A DNA stretch of 64,000 nt from Cyclina sinensis (taxonomy: Eukaryota; Mollusca; Bivalvia; Venerida; Veneridae), in assembly GCA_012932295.1 (NCBI GenBank), contig JAAONU010000016.1:44981241-45045240 (forward strand). The letters run 5' to 3'. Numbering within the stretch: position 1 is the first letter of the stretch; each line of letters begins with the position of its first letter. A program made the translations under genes and the position numbers. Of this stretch, positions 22,603 to 35,157 are shown piece by piece. The notes beneath the pieces are model-generated. The model saw nothing but the letters and a program-made list of their open reading frames with translations. It did no database searches and was not told the origin of the DNA.

Positions 22603-25127
22603 ACGTCGCCCCTATCTGTATGATCAAATTAAATTGCTTCAAATTAGGTCAAACAAATATATCACTTTTGCAGCCCGGTGCCGAGAGTGATATTGATATT
22701 GACCTTATTATTTAGATGGTCAACATCTAATTAAGTCATGCGTCCAGTATTCAACGAGACCGACAATTAATAGATGAATTAATTAATAAATAAATACAGG
22801 ATTGTTTACGTAAAGCTAGGTCAAGCTATTACAATAAAGAGAAAGTGAAATTATGAAATATGAGCAGCAAGTCTCCACGTAAATTTTGGAAATATATTAA
22901 AAAGTTGAAATCGAAAAAATGTAAAACAAATAACGTAAATCTTGAAGATTTTGTTTCTCATTTTGCTAATGTGTCAAATTAATCACAAGGTCATTTTGAC
23001 ATTAATGACCATGAAAGATCACGTGACGAAACTATTAATGTCGAACAGTTAGATAGATCTATTACTGTGCAAGAAGTCGAAAAAACTATTTCGACGTTAA
23101 ACAGATATAAAAGTGCAGATTATGATAATAATGTGTCTGACTTTTTTATTGATGCAAAATCATTTATATCACCGTATTTATGTAATATATTTAACCATAT
23201 TTTTAATAACTGTGTTTATAAGTGCTTGGGTAAAAGGAATAATCGTTCCTATATACAAGAAGGGAGATACAAATAACCCGTCTAATTATAGAGGGATTAC
23301 TTTAGTAAATGTTATAGGTAAAATATTTTTATTGTTATTAAGAAATCGCATTAATTCATGGTGTGAATCCGAAAATATATTAAATGATGTGCAATTTGGT
23401 TTTCGTGATAAACGTTCTACGACTGATGCCATTTTTCTGTTACATGCTATTATACAAAAGGTTTTATCAAAACGTTTGAAGTTATATTGTATTTTTATTG
23501 ATTACCAGCGGGCTTTTGATACTGTAAACAGAGATGCGTTGTCGGTAAAGTTCTTGCAAAGTGGTATTAACTGTAAAATGATCAATATGATTAAATGTAT
23601 ATATAGTAATGTACAATCTCGTGTAAAATTAACTAATACAGTGGAAATCTCAAAATTCTTTGATGTCACAATTGGCTTAAAGCAAGGAGAACAATTATCT
23701 CCTCTAGTGTTTATACTATTTATAAATGATATTATGGATGATTTAGATGTAAGTACGCTAACAGATAGAGATATTGACTTGTTAACCATTTATATGATTT
23801 TATTTGCAGATGATATTGTTATGTTCACAACTGATCCTAATAGTTTGCAATCTCAAATTGATAATATCTGTCAATACTCTGAAAAATGGGGATTGAAAAT
23901 AAACGTAAGTAAAACGAAAATATGTGTCTTTGAGAAGCGAAAACAGAACATTTACCTCGACTTTTTATTAATGGCGAAAAAGTTCTATTAGTTGATGAGT
24001 TTGTTTATTTGGGTGTGAAATTTACGTCACCGGTAATATGTCTTGGGTGGTAAAAGCCTTACATGACCAAGCGCTTAGAGCCTATCATAGTCTTTTGTCA
24101 TTATTTGATAAAGTGCGATTAGATGTAAATACCAAGTTGAGTTTATTCGATAAAATGGTTGTACCAATTCTTTTATATGGTAGCGAAAGTTGGGGAGTTT
24201 ATAACCCTAAAGATACTGATAAACTCCATATTACATTTTGTAAACATTTATTAGGAGTAAAAATGCAAACACAAAATATGGTTGTATTAGGTGAATTGGG
24301 ACATTTTCCATTATCAGTCATTGCTAAAGAACGCTCATTAAAATTTTGGATGAAACTGACGAATAATACTAATTCACCTATGTATAAAATGTATAATGAA
24401 CTATGTATAAATGAAATAAGATCATCTTGGTCTACACGTCTACATGCAATTTTAGACCATCTTGGGTTAATTCATATACGTACCAATTTTGATGTGAATA
24501 TAAATTATTTTTCAATATTTAGAAACAGAATAAGAGACCAGTTTATTCAGGATTGGTCAGCTTTGATTAATAGTATGACCAAACTTGATTATTATTGTAA
24601 ATATAAAAGAAATCTTTGAATTTGAAGATTACATTTTTTAAAGTTGATAGCAATAGTCTTAGACGATACATGACATGCTTTAGATTATCTTCCCATAAAC
24701 TGGAAATCGAATTAGGTAGATTTAGAGGAGTAGAAAGAAATGAACGACTCTGTAAATTATGTTCTCAGAATGCTGTTGAATCTAAGTATCACCTTCTTTT
24801 ATGTTGTGATAAATATACAGAAATTAGAAAAAAGTATTTGGGCAATATGTCATGGCCTACTATGCAAAAAATTTATAAATGTTAAGACCTGTAAAAGAAA
24901 ACTATATCTTGTTCGTGTATGTAATTATATCAAATATGCGACGGGGATACGTCAAAATGCCTTGCCAGATGTTACTGTTTCTTAATGCTTTGTATATCCA
25001 TGTAAGCTGTTTGTGTTGTTTTTGTTCTGCTATTATGTCTTTGCCATACGAGTAGATATTTCTGTAAATGGCCAAAGATAAGTATTTGTCGATGTTGCCA
25101 ATAAACTTTGAAACTTTTGAAACTTTG
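22603..25127 (+). mobile_element. 5'-truncated non-LTR retrotransposon (LINE)
   Basis: Carries the 3' half of a LINE ORF2 and a 3' tail of repeated TTGAAACT (25104-25127), typical of LINEs with short tandem tails. The flanks on both sides (22380-22600 and 25128-25210) match the uninterrupted copy 3 sequence at 45390-45720, which gives the insertion site. No endonuclease domain is present. Clade left open. Confidence 0.85.
22866..24885 (+). pseudogene. LINE ORF2 reverse transcriptase, degenerate
   Basis: An upstream part (22866-23220) reads KSPRKFWKYIKKLKSKK and QEVEKTISTLNRYKSAD with a stop between. After a frame change near 23220 come the RT fingers and palm: KGIIVPIYKKGD, NPSNYRGITLVNVIGKIF, VQFGFRDKRST, FIDYQRAFDTVNRDAL, GLKQGEQLSPLVFILFIND and the catalytic LFADDIV, with both aspartates kept. 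The frame breaks again near 23985 and 24620. The last part has the C-terminal Cys-rich motif (LCKLCSQN with HLLLCCDKY) typical of LINE ORF2 ends. Frame breaks make it inactive. Confidence 0.9.
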
Positions 25128-27380
25128 TTTACGCACATAGGTACAAACAGGAAAATATATTGTTCGGACATGCTGTACATATTGACGCTGCCAACTGGCC
25201 ATTTAATCAAACATGCAAAAAATGAATGACTCTTCGGTAAAGTTTCTTATTAAATGTATTTCGAGTTGTTCTTGTTTATTACGAGTGTAAGGAAGCCGCT
25301 TCGAATTGTATATAAAAAATTTAAAAGATAAAAGTAGGGTAAACTCATTTAAGATGTATTAACTTGTATACATCCAAGTGTTTGATACTAACAAAGGCCT
25401 TTGCTGAAATGGTAAAACACGTGTGCAAAGTTTATGTTATCTAGTATGAAGAATAACATTTGCAGAAGCCCCCATCAAATTTCTTTTCTAAAATCTCGAC
25501 TTGGTCTTGTGCTTTGTTTTCGGCGACAAATAGATAAAACCTTGTACCTTTTCATTAAATATTCGATCATAAAGATAGTCGACTGCTTGAAAGTGTTTAA
25601 CTATTTTTGACACCGGATAAAAAGTGTTTTTATTGTTGGGTTTCAAGAAATCACAACTATTATAAACATTATATTGACTAACAGGTACGTTTACTTTTAT
25701 GAATATCTTTTACAAATTAAGATATTTTTATAAAGTTTAACCTAAGTCTGTTTCATTCGTTTTGTGAAATATTTGTGTATATTTTTACAATTTTTTATTT
25801 TAAAAAAGTGTTGTTGTTTTGTTTGCAAATGTATCGTTTATCAAGATACAAGATAAGATTTATTGACAAGTTTATTTTTGTTCTTCCTTGTTCAACAGAT
25901 AGTTCAATCGTATGTTTTGGTTGTAGGATAGCAAAATATTTGGGGTTTTTTTCGAAATACGAACTCTTCCAGCAATGTGTGTATCACGTATTTCAAGAAG
26001 GTATCACAGTGAAGATTCGATCTAGAAAAATGTTAGAAATTGTTGATACATCTACGACATATTAGAAAATATATAATTGATAATTGATATTGAGAAAGTT
26101 TTTAAAATGAATGACAAAGATGATCTATGGAATTGCCATCCATCTGTACATTATTTAGTTTACTTTTTGCTGATAATGTTGTTTGCTTTAAACATCACCA
26201 GCAGAACATACGTGCCTTTTTACACACCAGCTATCCATGGGTCAAACGAAGTAGTTCAAAATACAAGAAGACAATCTTCCCACTAGAACAAATACGTAGA
26301 ATTCTCATATATAATCAGTTCCCATGTACAGCACTAAACATTCTTTATCGAAGTGGGAAATTGGAATGTGTTTCAATATTACTTATATCACATATCTGAA
26401 GCATTCTTCGTAAATCATTCATACCATAGAAGATATTTTAGTCAAGCCTAGATCAAGCAGACCTTTAGGGATTGCTGGTACATCTACAACATTCTGGAAA
26501 TAGATAATAAAACTGATTATTGTCCCATTTTTAATATTGAAAATATTTTGACGTAAGATGTACAAGTTTAAGTTGGCCAGTTTGTCTTAGGTAACTTAAC
26601 CTTTATATAAGAAGCGTGAGATACATTTGAGTACCTATATCCATTGCATGAGAATAAAAATGAAAGGTACATGACATAACAAAGTTTATTCAAAGTTGGC
26701 GGCCTAACAGTAGCAGCCTAGAGGCCCAGCGGCTGAGAAGCCGAACCGTAGCAGCCTTGCGGCCCAGCGGCCTATAATATACATTGCTGATCACAATAAA
26801 ATAATACCTTTGAATGAAGGGTAAACAACCAACAGCAATAAAATGGGTTCGGTATGTATTTTTGCAAATTCAAAAAGGAGGGATATTAATGAAAAAAATG
26901 TTATCTAGCGGCCTAAGATATACATTGTGTATCAATTCACAATAGAAATAGTAGCTTTGAACTAAATGTCAACAACAATTTAAGTGGTTTGGGTGTATTT
27001 TTGAAAATTTATTTTTTTTTTTTTTTTTTTATGAAAAGAAGTACTTGCTATCTTAAGGCTGCTGGTGGTCCAGCGGCCTATGATTTACATAGTGTATCAC
27101 AGTTAAAATGGTATTTTTGAGCTCAGTTCAAACAAAAAAAACATGGGGTGTTTTTTTTGCAAGTTAGGGTTTTAAAAGGAAAAGAAGAATTTTCTTTCTT
27201 TATTCTGCTAGCGGCCCAGTGGCTTAGCAATCTAAGTTATACATATTGTATTATACATAATGTATCACAGTAAAATAGTATTTTCTAACTCAGTTCAAAT
27301 AAACAATATAAACAAGTGGGGATTGGGATGTCCTTTTGAAAATTGAAAAAGAAGGTTTAAATGAAAGATGTTATTGCTTT

Positions 27381-28510
27381 TTGTGTCGCCCTTTCGAAGA
27401 AACGGCGATACAGAGGGATCGCTGTGTCTGTCGGTCCGTCACGAAAACTTAACGTTGGCAATAACTTTGCTATTTCTTAACATTATCTTATCAAACTTTC
27501 AAATTATATTGCTTATGACAACAGGATCAGGATGGGCTAAAATCTTTAGGTCAAGGTCACATTTGACAGAGTTATGCCCCGTTTTGTACTTGGATTTTGT
27601 CATGAAAACTTAACGTTGACAATAACTTTGACATTTCTTAACATTTCATCATCAAACTTTCCAATTATATTGCTTACGACAACAGGGTCGTGATGATGCC
27701 AAAATCTATAGGTCAAGGTCACAATTGACAGAGTTATGCTCCTTTTTGTACTTGGATTTTGTCATGAAAACTTAACATTGGCTATAACTATGCCATTTCG
27801 TAATATTTCTTCATCAAACTTTCCAATTGTAATACTTACACAATTATATCACTTAAGACAACACCATATCTCAAGGGCAGATAACCCTCAAATTTATTTT
27901 GCAATGTTATGCCCCTTTTTCAAGTTAAAATTTCTTGGTTAACCTTTTTCTTTATGTCCATGTCTCAAAAAGTGTCAAAGATATTCCATTCAAACTTGGA
28001 ATACTTGATCACCAGTAAAACCCCTGTAAAGATTGTTGGTACCCATGTCACTGGGGTCACAGTTAGCCCCACCCCCAGGGGTCACTTGATTTTGTTTATA
28101 CTTATATATAGGAAAACACTTCTAGAAAAGCCTAGAAATAAAATATTAACTGACATGAGATGGGTAAGTTCTCCCCCCCCGCCCCATTTTTTTACACCCC
28201 CTCCCTCCCACCCCCTTGCCCAATTTTTTTTTAATACATAGGTAGTTGACTTCTATCCTACTGAACTCCCCATCATCTTGTATGACTAGGTACTTGCCCT
28301 CCCCCACTCAAATCTCACTTGGGCCTCTTGTTTAACTTGGTTTACAATTAATTATCCAGCACTGAGAAAAGTGGAGCATGCTGTCTGTGGACAGGTCTTG
28401 TTGTACTTTTACTAGCATGCTGTCTTTTCAAGCAGGCTCTTGTTTACCTTTTTAGTTATTCTAACAGAGTACCCAAGGGCGACACAAGTGTTCCACTGAA
28501 CACCCACCTA
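27381..28510 (+). mobile_element. Helentron/Helitron-like element in the satellite, first copy
   Basis: The 5' end TGTCGCCCTTTCGAAG folds with AACGGCGATAC. The inverted match AAGGGCGACACA lies at 28476-28487, then a perfect hairpin GTGTTCCACTGAACAC (28488-28503), then CCACCTAG. The interior has three diverged units with TCAAGGTCAC motifs and TTATGCCCC, plus C-rich tracts near 28170-28215. A second hairpin (CTGTCTGTGGACAG) plus GTCTTGTT at 28381-28402 suggests a nested element end. No ORF of its own is credible. Confidence 0.6.
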
Positions 28511-29310
28511 GTCTTAAGCTGCTAGCGGCCAAGCGGCCCTAGATATACAAAGTGCGTCACAGTTAAAATAACATTTCTGAACCCAGTTCAAACTAACAAA
28601 ATAAACAAAATTTGCAAATTCTAAAAAGGTGGTTTTAAGAAGAACTTGCTATCATAAGGCTGCTAGCGGCCTAAGATATACACAGTGTATTACAATTAAA
28701 AAAAACTATATTTGTGAACAGTTTAAAAGTTTAAAGTTTAAAAAAAAACAGTATAAACAAATGGTGATTGGGATGTCCTTTTGCAAATTAAAGAAAAAAA
28801 AGTTTTTCATAAATGAGATATTAATAGTTTTAGGCTACTAGCGGCCCAGCGGCCTAGCAGCCTAAGAGTTACATAGTGTATTACCGTTAAAAAAAGTATT
28901 TGTGACCCAGTTGAAACAAAAAACATAAACAAAAGGGGTTTTGGGGTGTCCATTTGCATATTCAAAATAAAATATTTTTCATGAAGAGTAGTTTTAGCTA
29001 TATTAGGCTGCTAGCGACCCAGAGTGTCACAGTTAAAATGGTATTTTTTAACTCAGTTCAAACAAAAAAAACATGGGGTGTTTTTTTTGCAAGTTAGGGT
29101 TTTAAAAGGAAAAGAAGAGTTTTCTTTCTTTATTCTGCTAGCGGCCCAGTGGCTTAGCAATCTAAGTTATACATATTGTATTATACATATTGTATCACAG
29201 TAAAATAGTATTTTCTAACTCAGTTCAAATAAACAATATAAACAAGTGGGGATTGGGATGTCCTTTTGAAAATTGAAAAAGAAGGTTTAAATGAAAGATG
29301 TTATTGCTTT

Positions 29311-30439
29311 TTGTGTCGCCCTTTCGAAGAAACGGCGATACAGAGGGATTGCTGTGTCTGTCGGTCCGTCACGAAAACTTAACGTTGGCAATAACTTTGC
29401 TATTTCTAAACATTATCTTATCAAACTTTCAAATTATATTGCTTATGACAACAGGATCAGGATGGGCTAAAATCTTTAGGTCAAGGTCACATTTGACAGA
29501 GTTATGCCCCTTTTTGTACTTGGATTTTGTCATGAAAACTTAACGTTGACAATAACTTTGACATTTCTTAACATTTCATCATCAAACTTTCCAATTATAT
29601 TGCTTACGACAACAGGGTCGTGATGATGCCAAAATCTATAGGTCAAGGTCACAATTGACAGAGTTATGCTCCTTTTTGTACTTGGATTTTGTCATGAAAA
29701 CTTAACATTGGCTATAACTATGCCATTTCGTAATATTTCTTCATCAAACTTTCCAGTTGTAATACTTACACAATTATATCACTTAAGACAACACCATATC
29801 TCAAGGGCAGATAACCCTCAAATTTATTTTGCAATGTTATGCCCCTTTTTCAAGTTAAAATTTCTTGGTTAACCTTTTTCTTTATGTCCATGTCTCAAAA
29901 AGTGTCAAAGATATTCCATTCAAACTTGGAATACTTGATCACCAGCAAAACCCCTGTAAAGATTGTTGGTACCCATGTCACTGGGGTCACAGTTAGCCCC
30001 ACCCCCAGGGGTCACTTGATTTTGTTTATACTTATATATAGGAAAACACTTCTAGAAAAGCCTAGAAATAAAATATTAACTGACATGAGATGGGTAAGTT
30101 CTCCCCCCCGCCCCATTTTTTTACACCCCCTCCCTCCCACCCCCTTGCCCAATTTTTTTTAATACATAGGTAGTTGACTTCCATCCTACTGAACTCCCCA
30201 TCATCTTGTATGACTAGGTACTTGCCCTCCCCCACTCAAATCTCACTTGGGCCTCTTGTTTAACTTGGTTTACAATTAATTATCCAGCACTGAGAAAAGT
30301 GGAGCATGCTGTCTGTGGACAGGTCTTGTTGTACTTTTACTAGCATGCTGTCTTTTCAAGCAGGCTCTTGTTTACCTTTTTAGTTATTCTAACAGAGTAC
30401 CCAAGGGCGACACAAGTGTTCCACTAAACACCCACCTAG
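29311..30439 (+). mobile_element. Helentron/Helitron-like element, second copy by duplication
   Basis: The same element as at 27381-28510, carried in the second 1.93-kb unit. Its 3' hairpin has one change (GTGTTCCACTAAACAC) that breaks a stem pair. The internal CTGTCTGTGGACAG hairpin is at 30309-30322. Confidence 0.6.
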
Positions 30440-31199
30440 TCTTAAGCTGCTAGCGGCCAAGCGGCCCTAGATATACAAAGTGCGTCACAGTTAAAATAAC
30501 ATTTCTGAACCCAGTTCAAACTAACAAAATAAACAAAATTTGCAAATTCTAAAAAGGTGGTTTTAAGAAGAACTTGCTATCATAAGGCTGCTAGCGGCCT
30601 AAGATATACACAGTGTATTACAATTAAAAAAACTATATTTGTGAACAGTTTAAAAGTTTAAAGTTTAAAAAAAACAGTATAAACAAATGGTGATTGGGAT
30701 GTCCTTTTGCAAATTAAAGAAAAAAAAGTTTTTCATAAATGAGATATTAATAGTTTTAGGCTACTAGCGGCCCAGCGGCCTAGCAGCCTAAGAGTTACAT
30801 AGTGTATTACCGTTAAAAAAAGTATTTGTGACCCAGTTGAAACAAAAAACATAAACAAAAGGGGTTTTGGGGTGTCCATTTGCATATTCAAAATAAAATA
30901 TTTTTCATGAAGAGTAGTTTTAGCTATATTAGGCTGCTAGCGACCCAGAGTGTCACAGTTGAAACAGTATTTTTTAACTCAGTTTTAACAAACATCATGT
31001 ATAAAAAATGCTTTTGGGTGTATATTTGCAACTTAAAAAATGACGATTTTCTTAAAAAAGATAATTTGTAAGTGTATTTGCCACCTTTAGGCTGCTTGCG
31101 GCCAAGCGGTCCAGCGGCCTGAGATATACGTTGTGCTTCATAGTTTCAAGAGAATTATTTCTTAAATCAGTTTCAACAAATAACATAATCTATCTTTCT

Positions 31200-31440
31200 C
31201 TCATAATCTTCAAAAAAAAAAGAAAGAAAAGAGGAAGAGGAAGAAAGAAAAACAGAAACAGAGAAAGAAATTCAAGTGAGTGAGTGAATGAGTGAGTGAG
31301 TCGGTCGGTCGGTCGGTCAGTTAGTCATCAATAACAAAGTCAATACGAATATTTTTAATCCGACCTACCTTAAATATATTTATATTTTTACTAACTTACT
31401 TACTTACTAGTAAATTGGCTCACTCACTAGATTATGTCGT
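31200..31440. repeat. Hinge of the inverted-arm element: simple repeats
   Basis: A purine-rich AAAGAAAG tract, GAGTGAGT, then (GGTC)n, and after about 100 bases ACTTACTTACTT and CTCACTCACT. The GAGTGAGTGAG and CTCACTCACT stretches can pair, so the hinge itself is weakly inverted. Confidence 0.7.
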
Positions 31441-33241
31441 TTGTTGTCTATGAAACACGACCGATGCACTGCTACGAACTACCCTTGTTTTTTCTTTAAA
31501 TTTGAAAACTACGCCCTAAATACCTTCAGTTTATTCTATGTGTTAAACTCAGAAATTCCATCTTACTATGATATAAAATGTAAATCTTAGGCCGCTAGAC
31601 CGCTTACAACTTAAAATAGCAAGCACACTTTCATTAAAAAAATAATCGTGATAGTTAGATTTTAAAAATAAATTTTAACCCCTTTTGTAAAGAATGTTGG
31701 TTGGAACTGCGTTCAGAAGTACTGTTTCAACTATAACACTGTTACACTATGTATTTTTAAGGCCGCTGGGTTGCTAGCTGTCTTAAGATAGCTAATACGT
31801 CTTTTTTAAATCTGCAAAAGTACACCTTAAATATTTTTTTCTACATTGTTTGTTTGAACTTAGTTCAAAAATACTGTGTTACACCATGTATATCTTAAGC
31901 CGCTAGGTCGATGGGCCGCTAGACAAATATTTCTTTTCATAAAAAAACTTTTTTAATTTGCAAAAAAAAAACACCCCAAATCCCTTTTATTGGTTTTATT
32001 AGCTGACACTTACTTCAAAGATATTATTCTTATTTTGATAGACAAGGTTAATCATTTGCCGCTAAGCCGATAGCAGCCTCCTGATAATAAAGTATGAAAA
32101 GACGCTTTTTTAAATTTGTAAAAATACACCCCATACCCTTTTTGTTGTTAGTGTTTATCGACACTTAGTTCAAAGATATAATTCTTATTGTGAAACACAA
32201 GGTTTGTCTAAGGCCACTGGGTCGTTAGCAGCTTTCAGATAAATCATTAAAAGACGGGTTTTTTTAAGTTGCAAAATTACACCAAAACACCTTTTATTGT
32301 TGTTGTTTTTGACACTTATTCCAATGAAATTAAATTTATTTTGATACTCAATGTTTATCTTAGGCCACTAGGCCGATGGACCACTAATAGCTTTAAGATA
32401 ACAAATCATGAAAAGACGGGGTTTCTTTTTGTTTCTTTTTAATTTGCGACAATACATCCCAAACGCCTTTTACTGCTGTTGTTTGTTGACAGTTCATAGA
32501 TATCATTTTTATTTTGATACACAATGTATATCTTAGGTCTCTGGGCCGCTGGGCTGCTAGCAGCCTTTTTAGTTAATACATCATGAAAAGAGGCTGTTTT
32601 CTTAATTTGCAAAAACACATTTAAAATCCCTTTAATTGTTATTGTTTGAGGACACTTAATTCATAGATATCATTTTTATTTTGATACACAATGTATATCT
32701 TAGGCTGCTGGGCCGCTAGCAGTCTTCAGATAAAAACTCATGAAAGAACGTTTTTTTTCAAATTCCGTACCAACCACCTTTTGCTGTTGTTGTTTGTTGA
32801 CACTTAGTTCATAGATATCATGTTTATTTTGATTCACAATGTATATCTCATACCGCTCGGCTGATGGGCCGCTAGCAGCCTTCAGATAACAAATCAGGAA
32901 AAGACACTTTTTTTAATTCGCAGACGTACACCCCAAACTCCTTTGTTGTTTTTTTTTGTTGACACTTAGTTCATAGATATCATTTTTATTTTGTTAACAA
33001 TGTATATCTTAGGCCGCTGGGCCCCTAGGCCTTTACTGTTTGGTCGCTAGGCTGCCAGGCCGCAAGACCTCTACGGTTAGGCCCCTAGGCCGCCAGGCCA
33101 TCAACTTCGCGAACATAATTATATTCAAATACTAAAACTGTCTGTAGGAATTATTTGGACTAAACAACAAAGCCTATATTTCTTCCAATTTCTTTTAAAA
33201 AATTAGCTGCAGTAAATTGATAGATATCACAGTGTTGATTT

Positions 33242-34232
33242 TAGCTCACCGTGCTCATTGTGAGCTTTTGTGATCCTCCTCTGTCCGTCGTCCTGCGTCG
33301 TCCGTCGTCAACAATTACTTAAAACAACATCTCCCCTGAAACCAATAACTTCACATTAACCAAACTTCACAGGAATGGTCCTTGGGTGGTCCCCTATCAA
33401 AGTTGTTCAAATGATTCCGGTCCGTTGCATAAATAGGTCACAGGGCAAAAAAAAAGATTTTTAAAAAATTCAAATTCAAAAACTCTTCTTGTCTGAAAGT
33501 ACAAGGCCCACAGTTTTGATATTTAATACATGACATCATCTATAGGTCCTCTACCAAATTGTTTAAATTATGCCTCTAGTCTCAAAACTGGCCACGCCCT
33601 GGGGGTCATGGATTTTCCTTATATGTATATAGTAAAACTTAAAAAATCTTCTACTCTGAAACTACATAGGCTAGAGCTCAGATATTTGGTATGAAACATT
33701 GTGTAATGGACCTCTATCAAAATTGTTCAAATTATAGCTCTGGGGCAAAACTTGTCCTGCCCCAGGGGGGCGGTGTCATGGGTTTTCCTTATATACATAT
33801 AGTAAAAACTTAAACAAATCTACTCCTTTAAAACCGCAAAGGCTATAGCTTAGATATTTGACATGAAACATTGTGAAGTAGAGCTCTACCAAGTTTGTTC
33901 AAATTGTAACACTGGGGTCAAAATTGGCCCTGCCTCGGGGGTCATAGATTTTTCTTATATACATATAGTAAAAACATTTTTTAAAAAGATCTTCTTCTCT
34001 GACATTCAAAGGCTAGAGCTTAGATATTTGGCATGAAACTGTGAAATCTTTGTTGTTGCATTTGTAGTATATATGAACAGATACTGTGAATTTTTTTCAC
34101 AGGACAATAGGACAATAGGTTCTGTTTACTTTGAAAATTTACAGGACATAATGATAGCTTTCACCGCTTTCACACAAATAGCAGTCTGTCCTCAGGTGAG
34201 CGCTTTGGGGGTCAACGCCCCCCCCCCTGTTT
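33242..34232 (+). mobile_element. Complete TAGCTCACC-family Helentron-like element
   Basis: The 5' end TAGCTCACCGTGCTC folds back as GCTCAC with GTGAGC within the first 30 bases. The inverted match AGGTGAGC is at about 34195, followed by a GGGGG...CCCCC hairpin (about 34207-34224) and then CCTGTT. The interior has three to four units of about 150-165 bp with 'ctctgaaa', 'gctagagct', 'gatatttgg' and 'ttgttcaaatt'. Fragments of this family occur at 16950-17700, 48250-48960, 58578-58680 and 61340-61860. Confidence 0.6.
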
Positions 34233-34235
34233 AAT

Positions 34236-35157
34236 TATACCCCCTTCGAAGAAGCGGGGGTACATTGCTTTTAACATGTTGGTCGGTCTGTTCGTCCGTC
34301 TTTCCGTCCGTAGACCAGACCTTGTCTGATTAATAATTCGAGTACCGTTTGGCCAACAGCTGTCAAACTTAATAAGATGGTTGCTCTTATGGAGTGAAAA
34401 AAAAATATTGTTTTTGGGATAAGTAAATTTAAGATCAAGGTCACTGTCACCTTGAATTTGAAAACCATGTCCGCTCAGTAACACGAATACCATTTGGTTC
34501 ACAGCATTCCAACTCCATATGGTGATGCTTATTCACAGTAGAAGACCGGTATTGTTTTTTATGTCAGTAGGTGAAAGGTCCACGTCACAGTCACAAAAAC
34601 TAAAGAATGCTTTGGCATACGGTCCCCAGTAGGTCAAAGGCCAAGATCACTTAAAACTTTACCAAAGAAAGCTATTGATTTTGAAGTCAGTAGGTCAAAG
34701 GACAAGGTCATTGTTACCTTGACTACACAAAAAACTTGTCTGATCAATAACTAGAGAATGCTTTGTCCAACATACCTTAGGTTTGATGTGTAGGTTTGTC
34801 ATGACCGTTAGATGACCAGTTCTGATTTTAAGGTCAGTAGATCAAAGATCATGGTCACTGTGACCTTGACCAAAAAGATGCCAAAACAAAAACTAGAGAA
34901 CACTTTAGCCTACAGACATCAGATTTATTTTGTAAATGATTCCTATTGATTTTCAGGTCAGTAGGTCAAAGATCATGGTGACAGTGACCTTCACCACAAA
35001 AGCTGGTTTATAGTTTTGGATTTGGTGTTCTGGTTGGTCATGACCTTTAGATGAACCTTGCTGATTTTAAGGTCAGTAGGTAAAGGTCAAGTCCATGTAA
35101 CATGACTAATTGGTTGCCATTAATAGGGTATACATGTTTCACAAACATGTCTTGTTC
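34236..35157 (+). mobile_element. TATACCCCC-family Helentron-like element
   Basis: It starts TATACCCCCTTCGAAG, which folds with GCGGGGG. The inverted match GGGTATA is at about 35126-35132, then a perfect hairpin ACATGTTTCACAAACATGT (35132-35150) and CTTGTT. Interior units of about 140 bp carry AGGTCAGTAGGTCAAAG and GGTCACTGTGACC. Confidence 0.65.

Larger units (their letters stand above)
17760..25220. repeat. Segmental duplication, copy 2 (receptor lost)
   Basis: Aligns with copy 1 from about 5590 to 8420, then jumps to the part matching copy 1 at 15660 onward and copy 3 at 44060-45800. The receptor and its flanks are replaced by about 500 bp with a reverse Helentron-like element (21335-21745). 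A LINE interrupts the right part (22603-25127). Confidence 0.65.
27104..30963 (+). repeat. 1.93-kb tandem duplication inside the left arm
   Basis: 27104-29033 and 29034-30963 are nearly identical; differences are single bases (for example 27420 C against 29350 T) and homopolymer lengths. Each unit contains several satellite monomers plus one Helentron-like insertion. The junction lies in the shared AGTGT(A)TCACAG text of the monomer, which suggests unequal exchange. The near identity means it is recent. Confidence 0.9.
26695..33121. mobile_element. 6.4-kb foldback-like satellite element with inverted arms
   Basis: The left arm (26695-31150) is a tandem array of roughly 150-175 bp units, each marked by a CTGCTAGCGGCCCAGCGGCC-type core and then ATATACA...GTGTATCACAG. 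The right arm (about 31570-33121) has the same units inverted (GTATATCTTAGGCCGCTGGG, GGGCCGCTAGCAGCC). The outermost units on both sides carry an extra GC-rich version, GGCGGCCTAACAGTAG on the left and the degenerate inverted equivalent on the right (33015-33107). So the whole structure is palindromic at element scale. The hinge (31200-31560) is simple repeats. TATTCAAA at 26687-26694 and 33122-33129 may be an 8-bp target duplication. No ORF. Confidence 0.6.

Noticed and set aside
27368..30162. Paired ORFs of 81, 68 and about 107 residues repeated in both 1.93-kb units
   Set aside because: They lie in a non-autonomous element with internal repeats. The duplicates are identical because of recent duplication, not selection, and there is no domain signal.
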